DNA from: Thermoleophilia bacterium
Lineage (GTDB): Bacteria > Actinomycetota > Thermoleophilia > Gaiellales > Gaiellaceae
Assembly (NCBI GenBank): GCA_025934995.1
Contig: JAICWC010000021.1
Span: 1-32,025 of the forward strand
Length of the DNA: 32,025 bases
Reading direction: 5' to 3'
The notes below the pieces were generated by a model. The model worked only from the letters and a program-made list of their open reading frames with translations, did not search any database and was not told where the DNA came from. Made by a program: the position numbers and the translations under genes. Within the stretch, counting starts at the first letter, position 1, and each line of letters begins with the position of its first letter. Positions 15,589 to 23,650 of the stretch are shown here, in pieces.

Positions 15589-15589
15589 G
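15574..15589. promoter_or_regulatory. CACGTG-centred palindrome, parS-like or operator
   Basis: ATTTTCACGTGGAAAG holds a TTTCACGTGGAAA-type symmetric core. It matches the parS consensus TGTTTCACGTGAAACA at 11 of 16 positions, with the outer bases wrong. It overlaps the -35 and spacer of the htrA promoter and lies 15 bases upstream of the M28 -10, so a regulatory operator is as likely as a weak ParB site. Confidence 0.4.
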
Positions 15590-15603
15590 ACCGGCTCGCT
15601 CCC

Positions 15604-15609
15604 TAGACT
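15604..15609 (+). promoter_or_regulatory. Candidate -10 element for the M28 peptidase gene (leaderless)
   Basis: TAGACT is followed by 6 bases and the GTG at 15616, which places transcription start at the start codon. No good -35 is visible. Confidence 0.45.
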
Positions 15610-15615
15610 CACCGC

Positions 15616-17478
15616 GTGGCTGTCCCGGAGCGACGCCGTCCCCGTCATGGGTCGCTCGCGCGGCCCGTCAACGGCCGCCTGTACCGAGGCACCTGGCTGC
15701 TCGTCGGGCTGCCGCTGCTCGTGCTCGCGTTCTCGGTTGCCCGACCCGCCGCCCTGCAACCCCCCGTCAACCTGGCCTCCGCCTTCGATCAGGACGCGGC
15801 ACTGGGTCTCGCAAAGCAGCTTACGACGGAATATCCGATCCGGTCCGCCGGCACGCCTGCGGCGGCCGGGGCCGCGCGCTGGTACGCAGAGCAACTCGCG
15901 ACGCCGTACGGCTTCACGGTTCGGCGCGAGCCCTTCGCTGTGCATGTCGCCGGCCATGGCCTCGTGCGCGGCGTCAACCTCCTCGCGACGACGCCGTCGG
16001 CCCTCTCGCAGCGGACGATCGTCGTCATGGCGCACCGCGACGACGCCGGCACGGGCCCGGGCGGGAACGACAACGCCTCCGGGACCGCCGCCCTGCTCGA
16101 ACTGGCGCGCGCCTACGCCCCGACGAGCCTCGCCAAGCGGGCGCACCTGCCGTACACGATCCTCTTCCTCTCGACCGATGCCGCGGTGGAGGGCGGCATC
16201 GGTGCCGCCTGGTTCGCCGCGCACGCCCCGGAAGCGCGCAGCGTCATTGCGGTCATCAACCTCGACGCGGTCGCCGGCAGAGGCCGCCCCCGACTCGAGC
16301 TGAACGGAGACACGCCGCGGTCGGCAACGTCCGGCCTCGTCGAGACGGTGCGCGCCCAGGTCGCCTCCCAGAGCGGCTCCGACCCGACGCGGGCGAGCGG
16401 CCTCCGCCAGCTGATCGACCTGGGCTTCCCGTACAGCCGCTTCGAGCAGGCGCCGTTCGTCAGCCGGGGAGTCCCGGCGGTGACGATCACGACGGGCGCC
16501 GACCGCCCGTCCGACGGGCTCGGCGACGGGGTCGGCGGCATCCACGCCGGCCGCCTCGGCCAGGTCGGGCGCGCGGCGCAGAACACGCTCGACGCGCTCC
16601 AGCAGGGGGTCGCGTTGACCCCGGGACCGTCGAGCTACGTCTTCCTCGGCACCCGAATCGTTCGCGGCTGGGCGATCGAGCTCGTGCTGATCGCGTGCCT
16701 CATCCCCTTCCTTGCCGCAGCCGTCGACCTGTTCGCACGCTGCCGCCGCCGCCGCATCCGGGTCTCGCCGGCACTGCGCGCCTACCGCTCCCGACTAGGA
16801 TTTTGGGCTTGGTGCGGCATCGTCTTCGCCCTCTTCAGCGCGCTCCACGCCTGGCCCGGAGGCGCGGCGCGCCCGCCCTCGCTCGACTCGGTGCGATGGC
16901 CGGCGGGCGCGCTCGTCGGCGTCGGCGTCCTCGTCTTCGCCGGGTGGCTCGTGTCGCGCGACCGGATCATCCCGCGCCGTCCCGTCTCGGCCGAGGAAAT
17001 CCTCGCCGGGCATACCGCCGCTCTCCTCGCGCTCGGCGTCGTGGCCCTCCTTGTCGTAGCCACGAACCCGTTCGCGCTCATCTTCGTTCTGCCGTCCCTG
17101 CACATCTGGCTGTGGCTGCCGCAGCTGCGAGAGGCGCCGCGCTGGGTGCAGCTGCTCGTGCTCCTCGCCGGCTTCTGCGGCGCTGTGCTGCTCTTCTGGT
17201 CGTTCGGGGGCCGGTACGGCCTCGGCTGGGACGCGCCCTGGTACGTGCTCTGGCTCTTTGCGGTCGGCTACGCCCCGGCTCAGGGCGCCGCGGTCGCACT
17301 CGGCTGGCTCGCGGGCGCCGCGCAGCTCGCGGCGATCACGACCGGACGCTACGCGCCGTATGCGGCAGCCCACGAACGTCGCCCACGCGGTCCGCTGCGC
17401 GAGCTCGTCCGCCAGATCGTCCTCGTCCGGCGGCGGCATCGCGCATCCGAAAGCGTTCGCCGAGCGTTGGACGGCTGA
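15616..17478 (+). CDS. M28-family peptidase-like domain fused to a multi-pass membrane region
   Basis: The 620-residue protein has one membrane helix (about 26-44), an external M28 domain (about 55-345) and a C-terminal half with seven or eight membrane helices. M28 marks are VVMAHRDD (His140), GGNDNASGTAALLELA (Asp152) and AVINLDAVAG (Asp217); a late His occurs in GGIHAGR. The Glu-Glu pair expected before a GLxGS turn is not seen: the stretch reads STDAAVEGGIGA (186-197). Catalysis may therefore be altered or lost. The GTG start is followed by a basic N-terminus that suits an inside orientation. The sortase gene begins 2 bases after the stop, so the two are coupled. Confidence 0.82.
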   Translation: MAVPERRRPRHGSLARPVNGRLYRGTWLLVGLPLLVLAFSVARPAALQPPVNLASAFDQDAALGLAKQLTTEYPIRSAGTPAAAGAARWYAEQLATPYGFTVRREPFAVHVAGHGLVRGVNLLATTPSALSQRTIVVMAHRDDAGTGPGGNDNASGTAALLELARAYAPTSLAKRAHLPYTILFLSTDAAVEGGIGAAWFAAHAPEARSVIAVINLDAVAGRGRPRLELNGDTPRSATSGLVETVRAQVASQSGSDPTRASGLRQLIDLGFPYSRFEQAPFVSRGVPAVTITTGADRPSDGLGDGVGGIHAGRLGQVGRAAQNTLDALQQGVALTPGPSSYVFLGTRIVRGWAIELVLIACLIPFLAAAVDLFARCRRRRIRVSPALRAYRSRLGFWAWCGIVFALFSALHAWPGGAARPPSLDSVRWPAGALVGVGVLVFAGWLVSRDRIIPRRPVSAEEILAGHTAALLALGVVALLVVATNPFALIFVLPSLHIWLWLPQLREAPRWVQLLVLLAGFCGAVLLFWSFGGRYGLGWDAPWYVLWLFAVGYAPAQGAAVALGWLAGAAQLAAITTGRYAPYAAAHERRPRGPLRELVRQIVLVRRRHRASESVRRALDG

Positions 17479-17480
17479 GG

Positions 17481-18185
17481 ATGCATCGCGCCGTCCGGAT
17501 CACGGGCTCACTGCTGCTCGCAGCAGGAGTGCTGACGCTCGCCTGGGCGGTCCTCGTCTGGCGCTGGCAGGACCCGTTCACGGCGCTCTACACGCATTGG
17601 CAGCAGGGCAAGCTCGCGCACCAGCTCGACCGGGAGGATCAGGCGTTCCGGCCGGCGACGACCGGCGACAACCTCGCCGCGGAGCGGCGGCTCGTTTCGG
17701 CCGACGCGCGGCGCTTCCAGCAGCAGGCGAAGGTGGGCCAGGCGATCGGGCGGATCATCATCGGCCGCATCGGCCTGAAGATGGTGCTCGTCAACGGCAC
17801 CGACGAGGAGACCCTGAAGAAGGGCCCGGGCCGCGACCTCCGCTCGTACATGCCCGGCGAGAACCGCCTCGTCTACATCGCCGGCCACCGCACGACGTAC
17901 CTCGCGCCGTTCTCGCACATCAACGACATCCGCAACGGCGACTACATCCGCCTCGAGATGCCGTACGCGACCTTCGTCTACCGCACGTACACCCATCGCA
18001 TCGTCCCCGCGACCGACATGGCCGTGCTTCGCTCGCCGAACCACGAGCAGCTCGAGCTCCAGGCATGCCACCCGCGCTTCTTCGCAACGCACCGCTACAT
18101 CGTCTACGCGCACCTCGTCTTCGTCCGCCCCCGCGGCATGCCGGCCTACGAGGTCGAGGCCGCCGCCGTCGGCATCAAGGGCTAG
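17481..18185 (+). CDS. Sortase (class E-like) transpeptidase
   Basis: The 234-residue protein has an N-terminal membrane helix (about 8-28) and a sortase beta-barrel. The catalytic His136 is in YIAGHRTTY, the Cys196 is in LELQACHPRF (a variant of TLxTC), and the Arg205 is in THRYIVYA. Sortases cleave a sorting motif in exported proteins and attach them to the cell wall or to each other. Neither I nor the neighbours show an obvious LPxTG- or LAxTG-ending substrate. ATG 17481 lies 2 bases after the M28 stop. The stop TAG shares CTAG with the stop of moeA on the other strand. Confidence 0.9.
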   Translation: MHRAVRITGSLLLAAGVLTLAWAVLVWRWQDPFTALYTHWQQGKLAHQLDREDQAFRPATTGDNLAAERRLVSADARRFQQQAKVGQAIGRIIIGRIGLKMVLVNGTDEETLKKGPGRDLRSYMPGENRLVYIAGHRTTYLAPFSHINDIRNGDYIRLEMPYATFVYRTYTHRIVPATDMAVLRSPNHEQLELQACHPRFFATHRYIVYAHLVFVRPRGMPAYEVEAAAVGIKG

Positions 18186-19381
18186 CTCCCGCCGAGCCGC
18201 AGCCAGGCGACGCGGCTGCCCGCGGCGAGCTCGCCCTCGCCGCGCGGGACGTGCACGAGGGCATCCGCCGTCGCGGAGCGGACGATCATGTGCGACTCCT
18301 GGCCGAGAATCGGCTCGGCGAGAAGCCCGTCCCGGCTCGAGCGCACCCGCGCGCGAACGAAATCGTCCCGCGCACCGTTGCGCCGCAGCGCGGCCGAGAG
18401 TCGCGCATCCTCGAGCACCGGCAGCGGATCGGCCAGCCCCTGCAGCGCCCGCACCGCCGGTTTTACGAACAGCTCGCAGCCGACGAGGGACGACACGGGG
18501 TTCCCGGGGAGGCCGAAGACGAGCGCGTCCGCGCGGACTCCGAACGAGACGGGCTTCCCCGGCCGGATCGCGACGCGCCAGAACACTTCCTCGACGCCGA
18601 GCTCCCGTTCGATCTTTCGGACGAGGTCGTGCGGCCCGACGGAGACGCCACCAGACGTGACGAGCACGTCGGCGCTCAACCCGCGCTCGAGCGCAGCCCG
18701 ATGCGCCTGTTCATCGTCGGCGACTGCCGGCAGCTGCTCGACCTCGGCGCCTGCGGCGGCGAGCGCGGCCGCGAGCATGAGGCCGTTCGCCTCGTAGACC
18801 TGGCCGGGCGCGAGCGGCTCACCAGGTCGTGCAAGCTCGGTGCCGGTGGCGAGGACGGCGACCCGGGGGCGGCGCACGCACTCGACCTCCGCGACCCCGG
18901 CCGCGCCGAGTGCACCGAGCTGCGGCGCGCCGAGACGGACGCCCGTAGCGACGACGGGGTCGCCCGCGCGAACGTCGCCGCCGCGCGCCCGCACGTTCGC
19001 ACCGAGCTCGACAGCGGTCCCGACCTCGATCTCGTTGTCATGATTGACAACATACTCGAGGGGGATGACGGCGTCGGCGCCCTCGGGCACGACTCCGCCG
19101 GTGGAGATCTCCATCGCCTCACCGGGCGCGAGCCGGCGCGCCGCGGGACGGCCTGCGGCGATCCGCTCCACGACCGGCAGACGGCCGGGCGTGTCCGCCG
19201 CGCGCAGCGCAAAGCCGTCCATCGCCGAGCTCGGAAACGGCGGCAGGTCGACCGCCGAGTGCGCGGGCGACGCCGTCACACGGCCTGCGGAGAGCGCGAG
19301 GGGAACGCGCTCGGCGGACAACACGTGCGCCCGCGCGAGCACGAGCGCCTGAGCCTGCTCGAAGGTGAGTAAGTCGCCCAC
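18182..19381 (-). CDS. moeA: Molybdopterin molybdenumtransferase
   Basis: The 399-residue protein inserts molybdate into adenylated molybdopterin. Motifs are complete: FPSSAMDGFALRA, STGGVVPEGADAVIPLE, VAVLATGTEL, TSGGVSVGPHDLVRKIE, IRPGKPVSFG, FGLPGNPVSSLVGCELF, and a C-terminal beta-barrel domain IV. GTG 19381 gives the usual VGDLLTFEQAQALVL start and a normal length. The frame continues upstream into the divergent kinase gene without similarity. The stop shares CTAG with the sortase stop. The gene complements moaC and mog at 10085-11001. Confidence 0.94.
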   Translation of the reverse strand: MGDLLTFEQAQALVLARAHVLSAERVPLALSAGRVTASPAHSAVDLPPFPSSAMDGFALRAADTPGRLPVVERIAAGRPAARRLAPGEAMEISTGGVVPEGADAVIPLEYVVNHDNEIEVGTAVELGANVRARGGDVRAGDPVVATGVRLGAPQLGALGAAGVAEVECVRRPRVAVLATGTELARPGEPLAPGQVYEANGLMLAAALAAAGAEVEQLPAVADDEQAHRAALERGLSADVLVTSGGVSVGPHDLVRKIERELGVEEVFWRVAIRPGKPVSFGVRADALVFGLPGNPVSSLVGCELFVKPAVRALQGLADPLPVLEDARLSAALRRNGARDDFVRARVRSSRDGLLAEPILGQESHMIVRSATADALVHVPRGEGELAAGSRVAWLRLGGS

Positions 19382-19391
19382 GTTCGGCGCA

Positions 19392-19398
19392 TAACCTA
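19392..19398. promoter_or_regulatory. Symmetric two-way -10 element between moeA and the kinase gene
   Basis: TAACCTA reads as TAACCT (19392-19397) on the plus strand, 6 bases before the kinase ATG at 19404. On the minus strand it reads TAGGTT (19398-19393), 11 bases before the moeA GTG at 19381. The minus reading also has ATGACG (19420-19415), 4 of 6 to TTGACA, 16 bases upstream. The 22-base intergenic space leaves room for little else. Confidence 0.5.
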
Positions 19399-19403
19399 GC
19401 CCG

Positions 19404-20729
19404 ATGCCCGAGACCGTCATCGCCGGCCGGTACAAGCTCGAAGACCTGCTCGGGCGCGGCGGCATGTCCGAGGTCTACTGCGCGGAAGATCTCGAGCTCG
19501 GCCGCCGCGTGGCGCTGAAGCTGCTGGCCCCCGACGCCGACACCGCGCGGTTCGAGCGTGAGGCGCGCGCGGTTGCGTTGCTCGGCCACCCGAACGTCAT
19601 GCAGCTCTACGACTACGGCGAGGACAACGGGCGTCCGTACATGGTGCTCGAGTACGTCCCCGGCGGCACGCTCGAGAACCGGTTGGCCGCCGCGAACGGG
19701 AAGCCGCTGCCGGACGCCGAGGCGCGGACGATCTCGGCCGGGATCGCGGCCGGGCTCGCGCACGCGCACTCGCGCGGCGTCATCCACCGCGACCTGAAGC
19801 CCGCGAACGTCCTGTTCGACGAGGAGGGTCGCGCGAAGCTCGCGGACTTCGGCATCGCCCGGATGGCGGCAGGTGAAGGAACGCTCACCGAGGCCGGGAC
19901 CGTTCTCGGCACGGCCGCGTACATCTCGCCGGAGCAAGCGGCGGGGGAGCCTGCATCCGCGGCATCGGACGTCTACTCGTTCGGCGTGATGCTCTACCGG
20001 ATGCTGACCGGCCGGCTGCCGTTCGAGTCGAACGACCCGATGGAGCTCGTGTTGATGAACCGCGATCAGCCGCCGCCGCCGGTCACCGAGTTTCGCAGGG
20101 ACCCGCCCGGATTGCTCGAATCGACGGCGATGGCGGCGCTCGAGAAGGATCCGGCCGACCGCCCGCACGACGGTGCCGCGCTCCTCGCCGCACTCGGTGC
20201 AGCCGGCGCGACCGCGCTGACCACGGTCGCCGGAGCGGACGCGGCGGACGCGACGCGCGTCCTCCCCACCGCTCCCGCCGCGATTGCGGAGACCGCCTAC
20301 GCAGCCCCTCCGCCCTCACCGCCGAGACGAAGTCGCGTGCCGCTGCTCGTCGCCGCGCTCCTCGTTCTGCTGCTCGCCGGCGGCGCGCTCGCCTACGAGC
20401 TGACGAAGCCCGACTCCTCGAACGGCGGCACGCGGCGACAGACCCTGCCGACCATCAAGATCTCGACGAAGTCGACGACGCAGAAGACGACCACGCACGC
20501 GACCACCGCGCCACCGCCGACGACCCAGCCGACGACCCAGCCGACGACGACCGAACCGACGACGACGCGGCAGACCACGCAGGCGACGACGACCCGTCCG
20601 CAAACGACGACGGCGCCGCCGCCGCCGACCACGACCGTTGTCGTGCCCCCGACCACCACAGCGCCGCCGCCGCCGACGACGGCGACGGTGGCTCCGACCC
20701 TCACGCAGCCGACGACGAGCGGGCCGTAA
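19404..20729 (+). CDS. PknB-like membrane Ser/Thr protein kinase with Thr/Pro-rich extracellular tail
   Basis: The 441-residue protein has a Hanks-type kinase domain (about 8-265). The Gly loop is GRGGMSEVY, the ATP Lys is 39 in VALKLL, HRDLKPAN holds catalytic Asp130, DFG is 148-150 and GTAAYISPEQA is the activation segment. A juxtamembrane region rich in Ala/Pro leads to one membrane helix (about 312-332). The extracellular part has no PASTA repeats; it is about 100 residues of mostly Thr, Pro and Gln. The tail may span or bind the cell wall and might be glycosylated, which is inference. The gene appears leaderless and ends 3 bases from the stop of the opposing penicillin-binding protein gene. 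Confidence 0.93.
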   Translation: MPETVIAGRYKLEDLLGRGGMSEVYCAEDLELGRRVALKLLAPDADTARFEREARAVALLGHPNVMQLYDYGEDNGRPYMVLEYVPGGTLENRLAAANGKPLPDAEARTISAGIAAGLAHAHSRGVIHRDLKPANVLFDEEGRAKLADFGIARMAAGEGTLTEAGTVLGTAAYISPEQAAGEPASAASDVYSFGVMLYRMLTGRLPFESNDPMELVLMNRDQPPPPVTEFRRDPPGLLESTAMAALEKDPADRPHDGAALLAALGAAGATALTTVAGADAADATRVLPTAPAAIAETAYAAPPPSPPRRSRVPLLVAALLVLLLAGGALAYELTKPDSSNGGTRRQTLPTIKISTKSTTQKTTTHATTAPPPTTQPTTQPTTTEPTTTRQTTQATTTRPQTTTAPPPPTTTVVVPPTTTAPPPPTTATVAPTLTQPTTSGP

Positions 20730-20870
20730 GGACTACGGCGCGACCGTGGTGTCGGGCGGTGCCGGCGGCGGCGGCGGAGCGGTTGTCGTCGGCGGCGCGA
20801 CGGTCGCCGTCGACGCTGCAGGCGCCGTCGTCGTCGCATGTGTCGACGTCGGCCCGTGCGACACCGTCGG
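20460..20870. repeat. Low-complexity ACGACC/ACGACG tract spanning two convergent 3' ends
   Basis: The 3' end of the kinase gene (to 20726) and the 3' end of the opposing penicillin-binding protein gene (from 20736) both consist of short imperfect repeats of Thr, Pro and Ala codons. The plus strand is rich in ACG, ACC and CCG before the stops and in GTC, GGC and GTG after them. No long exact repeat unit is present. Confidence 0.7.
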
Positions 20871-22913
20871 CTCCGTCGTTGCGGTCGTCGCCGCCGACGA
20901 GGTGAGCCCGTATGCCCCGCTGTATTCCCACTGCCCGCGCCACGACGTCCACTGGGGCGGCGTCTGTGCGGGCGGGAACGCGACGTCCGGGCGGCCGCCG
21001 ATCGCCGTACTCATGAACGCGTGCCACATCTCCGCCGGCAGTGTCGGGCCGGAGACGACCGCGCCGTGCACGTCGAGCATCGGGATCTCGCCCTGCGGAT
21101 AGCCGATCCAGACCGTCGCCTCGAGGTGCGGGGTGTAGCCGCTGAACCACGCGTCCGCATAGTTGTCGGTCGTCCCGGTCTTGCCCGCGTCGGTGTGATC
21201 GGGAACGTGCGCGTTGCGACCCGTGCCGTAGAGCATGTTCTGCTCCAGGACTTGCGTCACGGTCGACGCGACCCAGTCGGGAACGACCCGCTCGCGCTGC
21301 GGCTTCCCCCAGCCTGCGTCGGTGTCGATCTTCCCGTTCGGCAGCACCACCTTGGTGATCGCCATCGGCTTCGAGTAGATGCCTCCCGCTGCGAGCGTCG
21401 CGTACGCCGACGCCATCTCGAGGGGCGTCACGACCTCGGAGCCGAGCGTGATCGACGGGAACGGCTGGAGGGGCGACGTGCGGATCCCGAGCCGGCGCGC
21501 CATTGCGACGATGTTCGCCGGGCCGACGTCGAGCGCAAGCCGCGCGTACACGGTGTTGTCGGACTGCAACGTCGCGTTCGCGACCGACTCGACACCGGCG
21601 TATGTGTGCTCGTACGTCTGTACACACCAGGCGATCTTGTTCTCGCACGTGCCTGCGGGATCCGGGTTGTAGATGAGCGGCGCGGAGAGGTACGACGTGT
21701 GGAACGGATCCATGCCCTTCGCGACGGCGGCCGTCAGCGTGATCGTCTTGAACGTCGATCCGGGTTGGCGGCGCGCGCTGGTCACGAAGTTGTACTGATT
21801 GCCCTTGCGCGTCGGTGAGACAGCGGTCATCGCCTTGATCGCGCCGGTGCGCGGGTCGATCGAGACGACCGCACCGGATGGGTCGCTGCGCTCGGTCAGC
21901 GTGTGCTCGATCGAAGCCGTGGCCGCGTTCTGCAAGCCGGGGACGATCGTCGTGTAGACCCTCAGGCCGCCCTCGCGCACGGTGTTCGAGCCGTACTCGT
22001 CCTGGAGCAGCTGCTCGACGTAGCCGAAGAAGAACGGCTCGCGGATCCTTTGGAACCGGTGCCCCGGTCGGAGGTGGAGGTCGCTGTCCGCCTTCGCCTC
22101 CTGGTACTGCGCCGACGTGATGTCGCCGTTCACGAGCAGCGCATGCAGGACCTCGTTCCGGCGCGCCAACGCTGCAGCGGGATTGCGGAAGGGGTCGTAG
22201 GCGGTCGGCGCCTGCGGCAAGCCTGCGAGCAGCGCAGACTCGTCGAGCGTCAGGTTGCGCGCCTGCTTCGAGAAATAGGTCTCTGCGGCTGCTTCGATCC
22301 CGTAGGAGTGGTTGCCGTAGAACACCTGGTTCAGGTACGCCGTGAGGATCCTGTCCTTCGACCAGCTGTGCGAGAGCTTGATCGCGAGACACGCCTCGAC
22401 GAGCTTGCGCTTGAGGGTGCGTTCCCGCGACAGGTAGAGATTTCGGACGAGCTCCTGCGTGATCGTCGAGCCACCCTGCACGACCTTGCCCGCGCGGACG
22501 TCGGCGACAACGGCGCGCAGGATGCCGACAGGATCGACGCCGCCGTGCGTGTAGAACCTGCGGTCCTCGATCGCGACGGTGGCCTTCGGCACCCACGGGC
22601 TCATCTGCCGGCGTGAGACCGGCGTGCGATTTCGCTCGGCGGGAATGACGCCCAGCTCCGAGCCGTCTGCCGCGTAGACGAACGAGTTCTGGCCGACGGC
22701 AACCGGCGTCAGGGATTTGAGGTCGCAGCGCGCACCCAGCGCGACGGTGCCGCCGATTGCGGCGGCAGCAATCAGCGCAACAGGGACGCAGACGAGGAGG
22801 AGGAGAGCGACGGTGCGGCGCCTGCGCGCCTTCTTCGTGCGACCGCGGCGCTTGCGCCTGCGACGGTTCGCGAGCGACGGGTCGGCGGGCCGGCGCCCAC
22901 GCGGCGGCGTCAT
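20733..22913 (-). CDS. Class A penicillin-binding protein (transglycosylase/transpeptidase)
   Basis: The 726-residue protein polymerises and cross-links peptidoglycan. An Arg/Lys-rich cytoplasmic start is followed by a membrane helix (about 35-59). The GT51 domain has catalytic Glu116 in AIEDRRFYTHGGVD and the QGGSTITQEL motif (146-155). The transpeptidase domain has SxxK with Ser386 in QPGSTFK, SDN at 451-453 and KTG at 578-580. The last 50 or so residues form a Thr/Pro/Ala-rich tail like that of the neighbouring kinase. ATG 22913 overlaps the mscS stop by 4 bases. There is no terminator between it and the kinase gene, so the two mRNAs probably overlap. Confidence 0.95.
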   Translation of the reverse strand: MTPPRGRRPADPSLANRRRRKRRGRTKKARRRRTVALLLLVCVPVALIAAAAIGGTVALGARCDLKSLTPVAVGQNSFVYAADGSELGVIPAERNRTPVSRRQMSPWVPKATVAIEDRRFYTHGGVDPVGILRAVVADVRAGKVVQGGSTITQELVRNLYLSRERTLKRKLVEACLAIKLSHSWSKDRILTAYLNQVFYGNHSYGIEAAAETYFSKQARNLTLDESALLAGLPQAPTAYDPFRNPAAALARRNEVLHALLVNGDITSAQYQEAKADSDLHLRPGHRFQRIREPFFFGYVEQLLQDEYGSNTVREGGLRVYTTIVPGLQNAATASIEHTLTERSDPSGAVVSIDPRTGAIKAMTAVSPTRKGNQYNFVTSARRQPGSTFKTITLTAAVAKGMDPFHTSYLSAPLIYNPDPAGTCENKIAWCVQTYEHTYAGVESVANATLQSDNTVYARLALDVGPANIVAMARRLGIRTSPLQPFPSITLGSEVVTPLEMASAYATLAAGGIYSKPMAITKVVLPNGKIDTDAGWGKPQRERVVPDWVASTVTQVLEQNMLYGTGRNAHVPDHTDAGKTGTTDNYADAWFSGYTPHLEATVWIGYPQGEIPMLDVHGAVVSGPTLPAEMWHAFMSTAIGGRPDVAFPPAQTPPQWTSWRGQWEYSGAYGLTSSAATTATTEPTVSHGPTSTHATTTAPAASTATVAPPTTTAPPPPPAPPDTTVAP

Positions 22914-23635
22914 CCCCAGACGCCCGCTGTGCGCAACCGGCCCTGAACGCGCACGCGGAGGTCACGCTCGAGCTGTTGCGCCTGGTCCTCGCTCGCGGCG
23001 CCGGCGCGAATGGTGACGGTGGCGTTGCCGTTCAACGCGCTCACGTACACGACGGCGTCGCGTTCCTTCGCGACCTCCTGTCTGAGCCCGTCGACCGCTG
23101 CGCCGAGATCTGCTGAAAGCGGTACCTGCACGGTGACCTCTGCGAACGACTCCCTACGGCGGATCGTGGAGTTCCGAATGGTATCGGAGGCCAGCTTCTG
23201 GTTGGGGACGACGAGCCGGGACTCGTCGCTCGTGCGGATGAACGTGTACGTCAGGCCGATGTCCTCGATCACACCGGTCTCACCCGCGTAGGTGACGCGG
23301 TCTCCCAGCCGAACCGGTTGCGTGATCGCGATCATCAGGCCCGCGACGAAGTTGCCGAGCGTCGTCTGCGAGGCGAAGCCGACGATGATCCCGAGCACCG
23401 CGGAGGACGCCAGGAGGCCGCCCGCAATCGCCCGCACCTGCGGGATGACGAGCAACGCCGAGAAGAAGCCGACGACGACGATGACCGTCGTGACGCTGCG
23501 TCTCAGGACCCGGTAGCGCGTGATCGCCTCCGGCGGCAGCGTCCGGCGCGAAAGCCGCCAATCGACGATGCGCGCGACGAGGGTGACGGCGAGAAAGACC
23601 GCTCCCGCGATGATCAGGCGGTGCCAGAACGACAT
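22910..23635 (-). CDS. MscS-family small-conductance mechanosensitive channel
   Basis: The 241-residue protein has two or three membrane segments, then the pore-lining helix region VLGIIVGFASQTTLGNFVAGLMIAITQPVRLGDRV and a cytoplasmic beta domain with VEDIGLTYTFIRTSDESRLVVPNQKL-like content. These channels open under membrane tension and release solutes during osmotic downshock. It is a minimal form without extra domains. It starts at ATG 23635, 15 bases after the DUF2203 stop, and its end overlaps the penicillin-binding protein start by 4 bases. Confidence 0.92.
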   Translation of the reverse strand: MSFWHRLIIAGAVFLAVTLVARIVDWRLSRRTLPPEAITRYRVLRRSVTTVIVVVGFFSALLVIPQVRAIAGGLLASSAVLGIIVGFASQTTLGNFVAGLMIAITQPVRLGDRVTYAGETGVIEDIGLTYTFIRTSDESRLVVPNQKLASDTIRNSTIRRRESFAEVTVQVPLSADLGAAVDGLRQEVAKERDAVVYVSALNGNATVTIRAGAASEDQAQQLERDLRVRVQGRLRTAGVWG

Positions 23636-23650
23636 CCAACCGTTCTTCGA

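Noticed and set aside
15574-15589. True parS site
   Set aside because: Only 11 of 16 consensus positions match and it lies 13 kb from parAB inside a promoter region; kept as a candidate operator rather than called parS.
15255-17480. Upstream extension of the sortase frame
   Set aside because: The frame is open far upstream across htrA and M28 but is Arg-rich out-of-frame sequence; the sortase begins at 17481 with a normal membrane helix.
20460-20870. CRISPR-like or minisatellite array
   Set aside because: No fixed repeat and spacer pattern; the tract is coding for Thr/Pro-rich tails.
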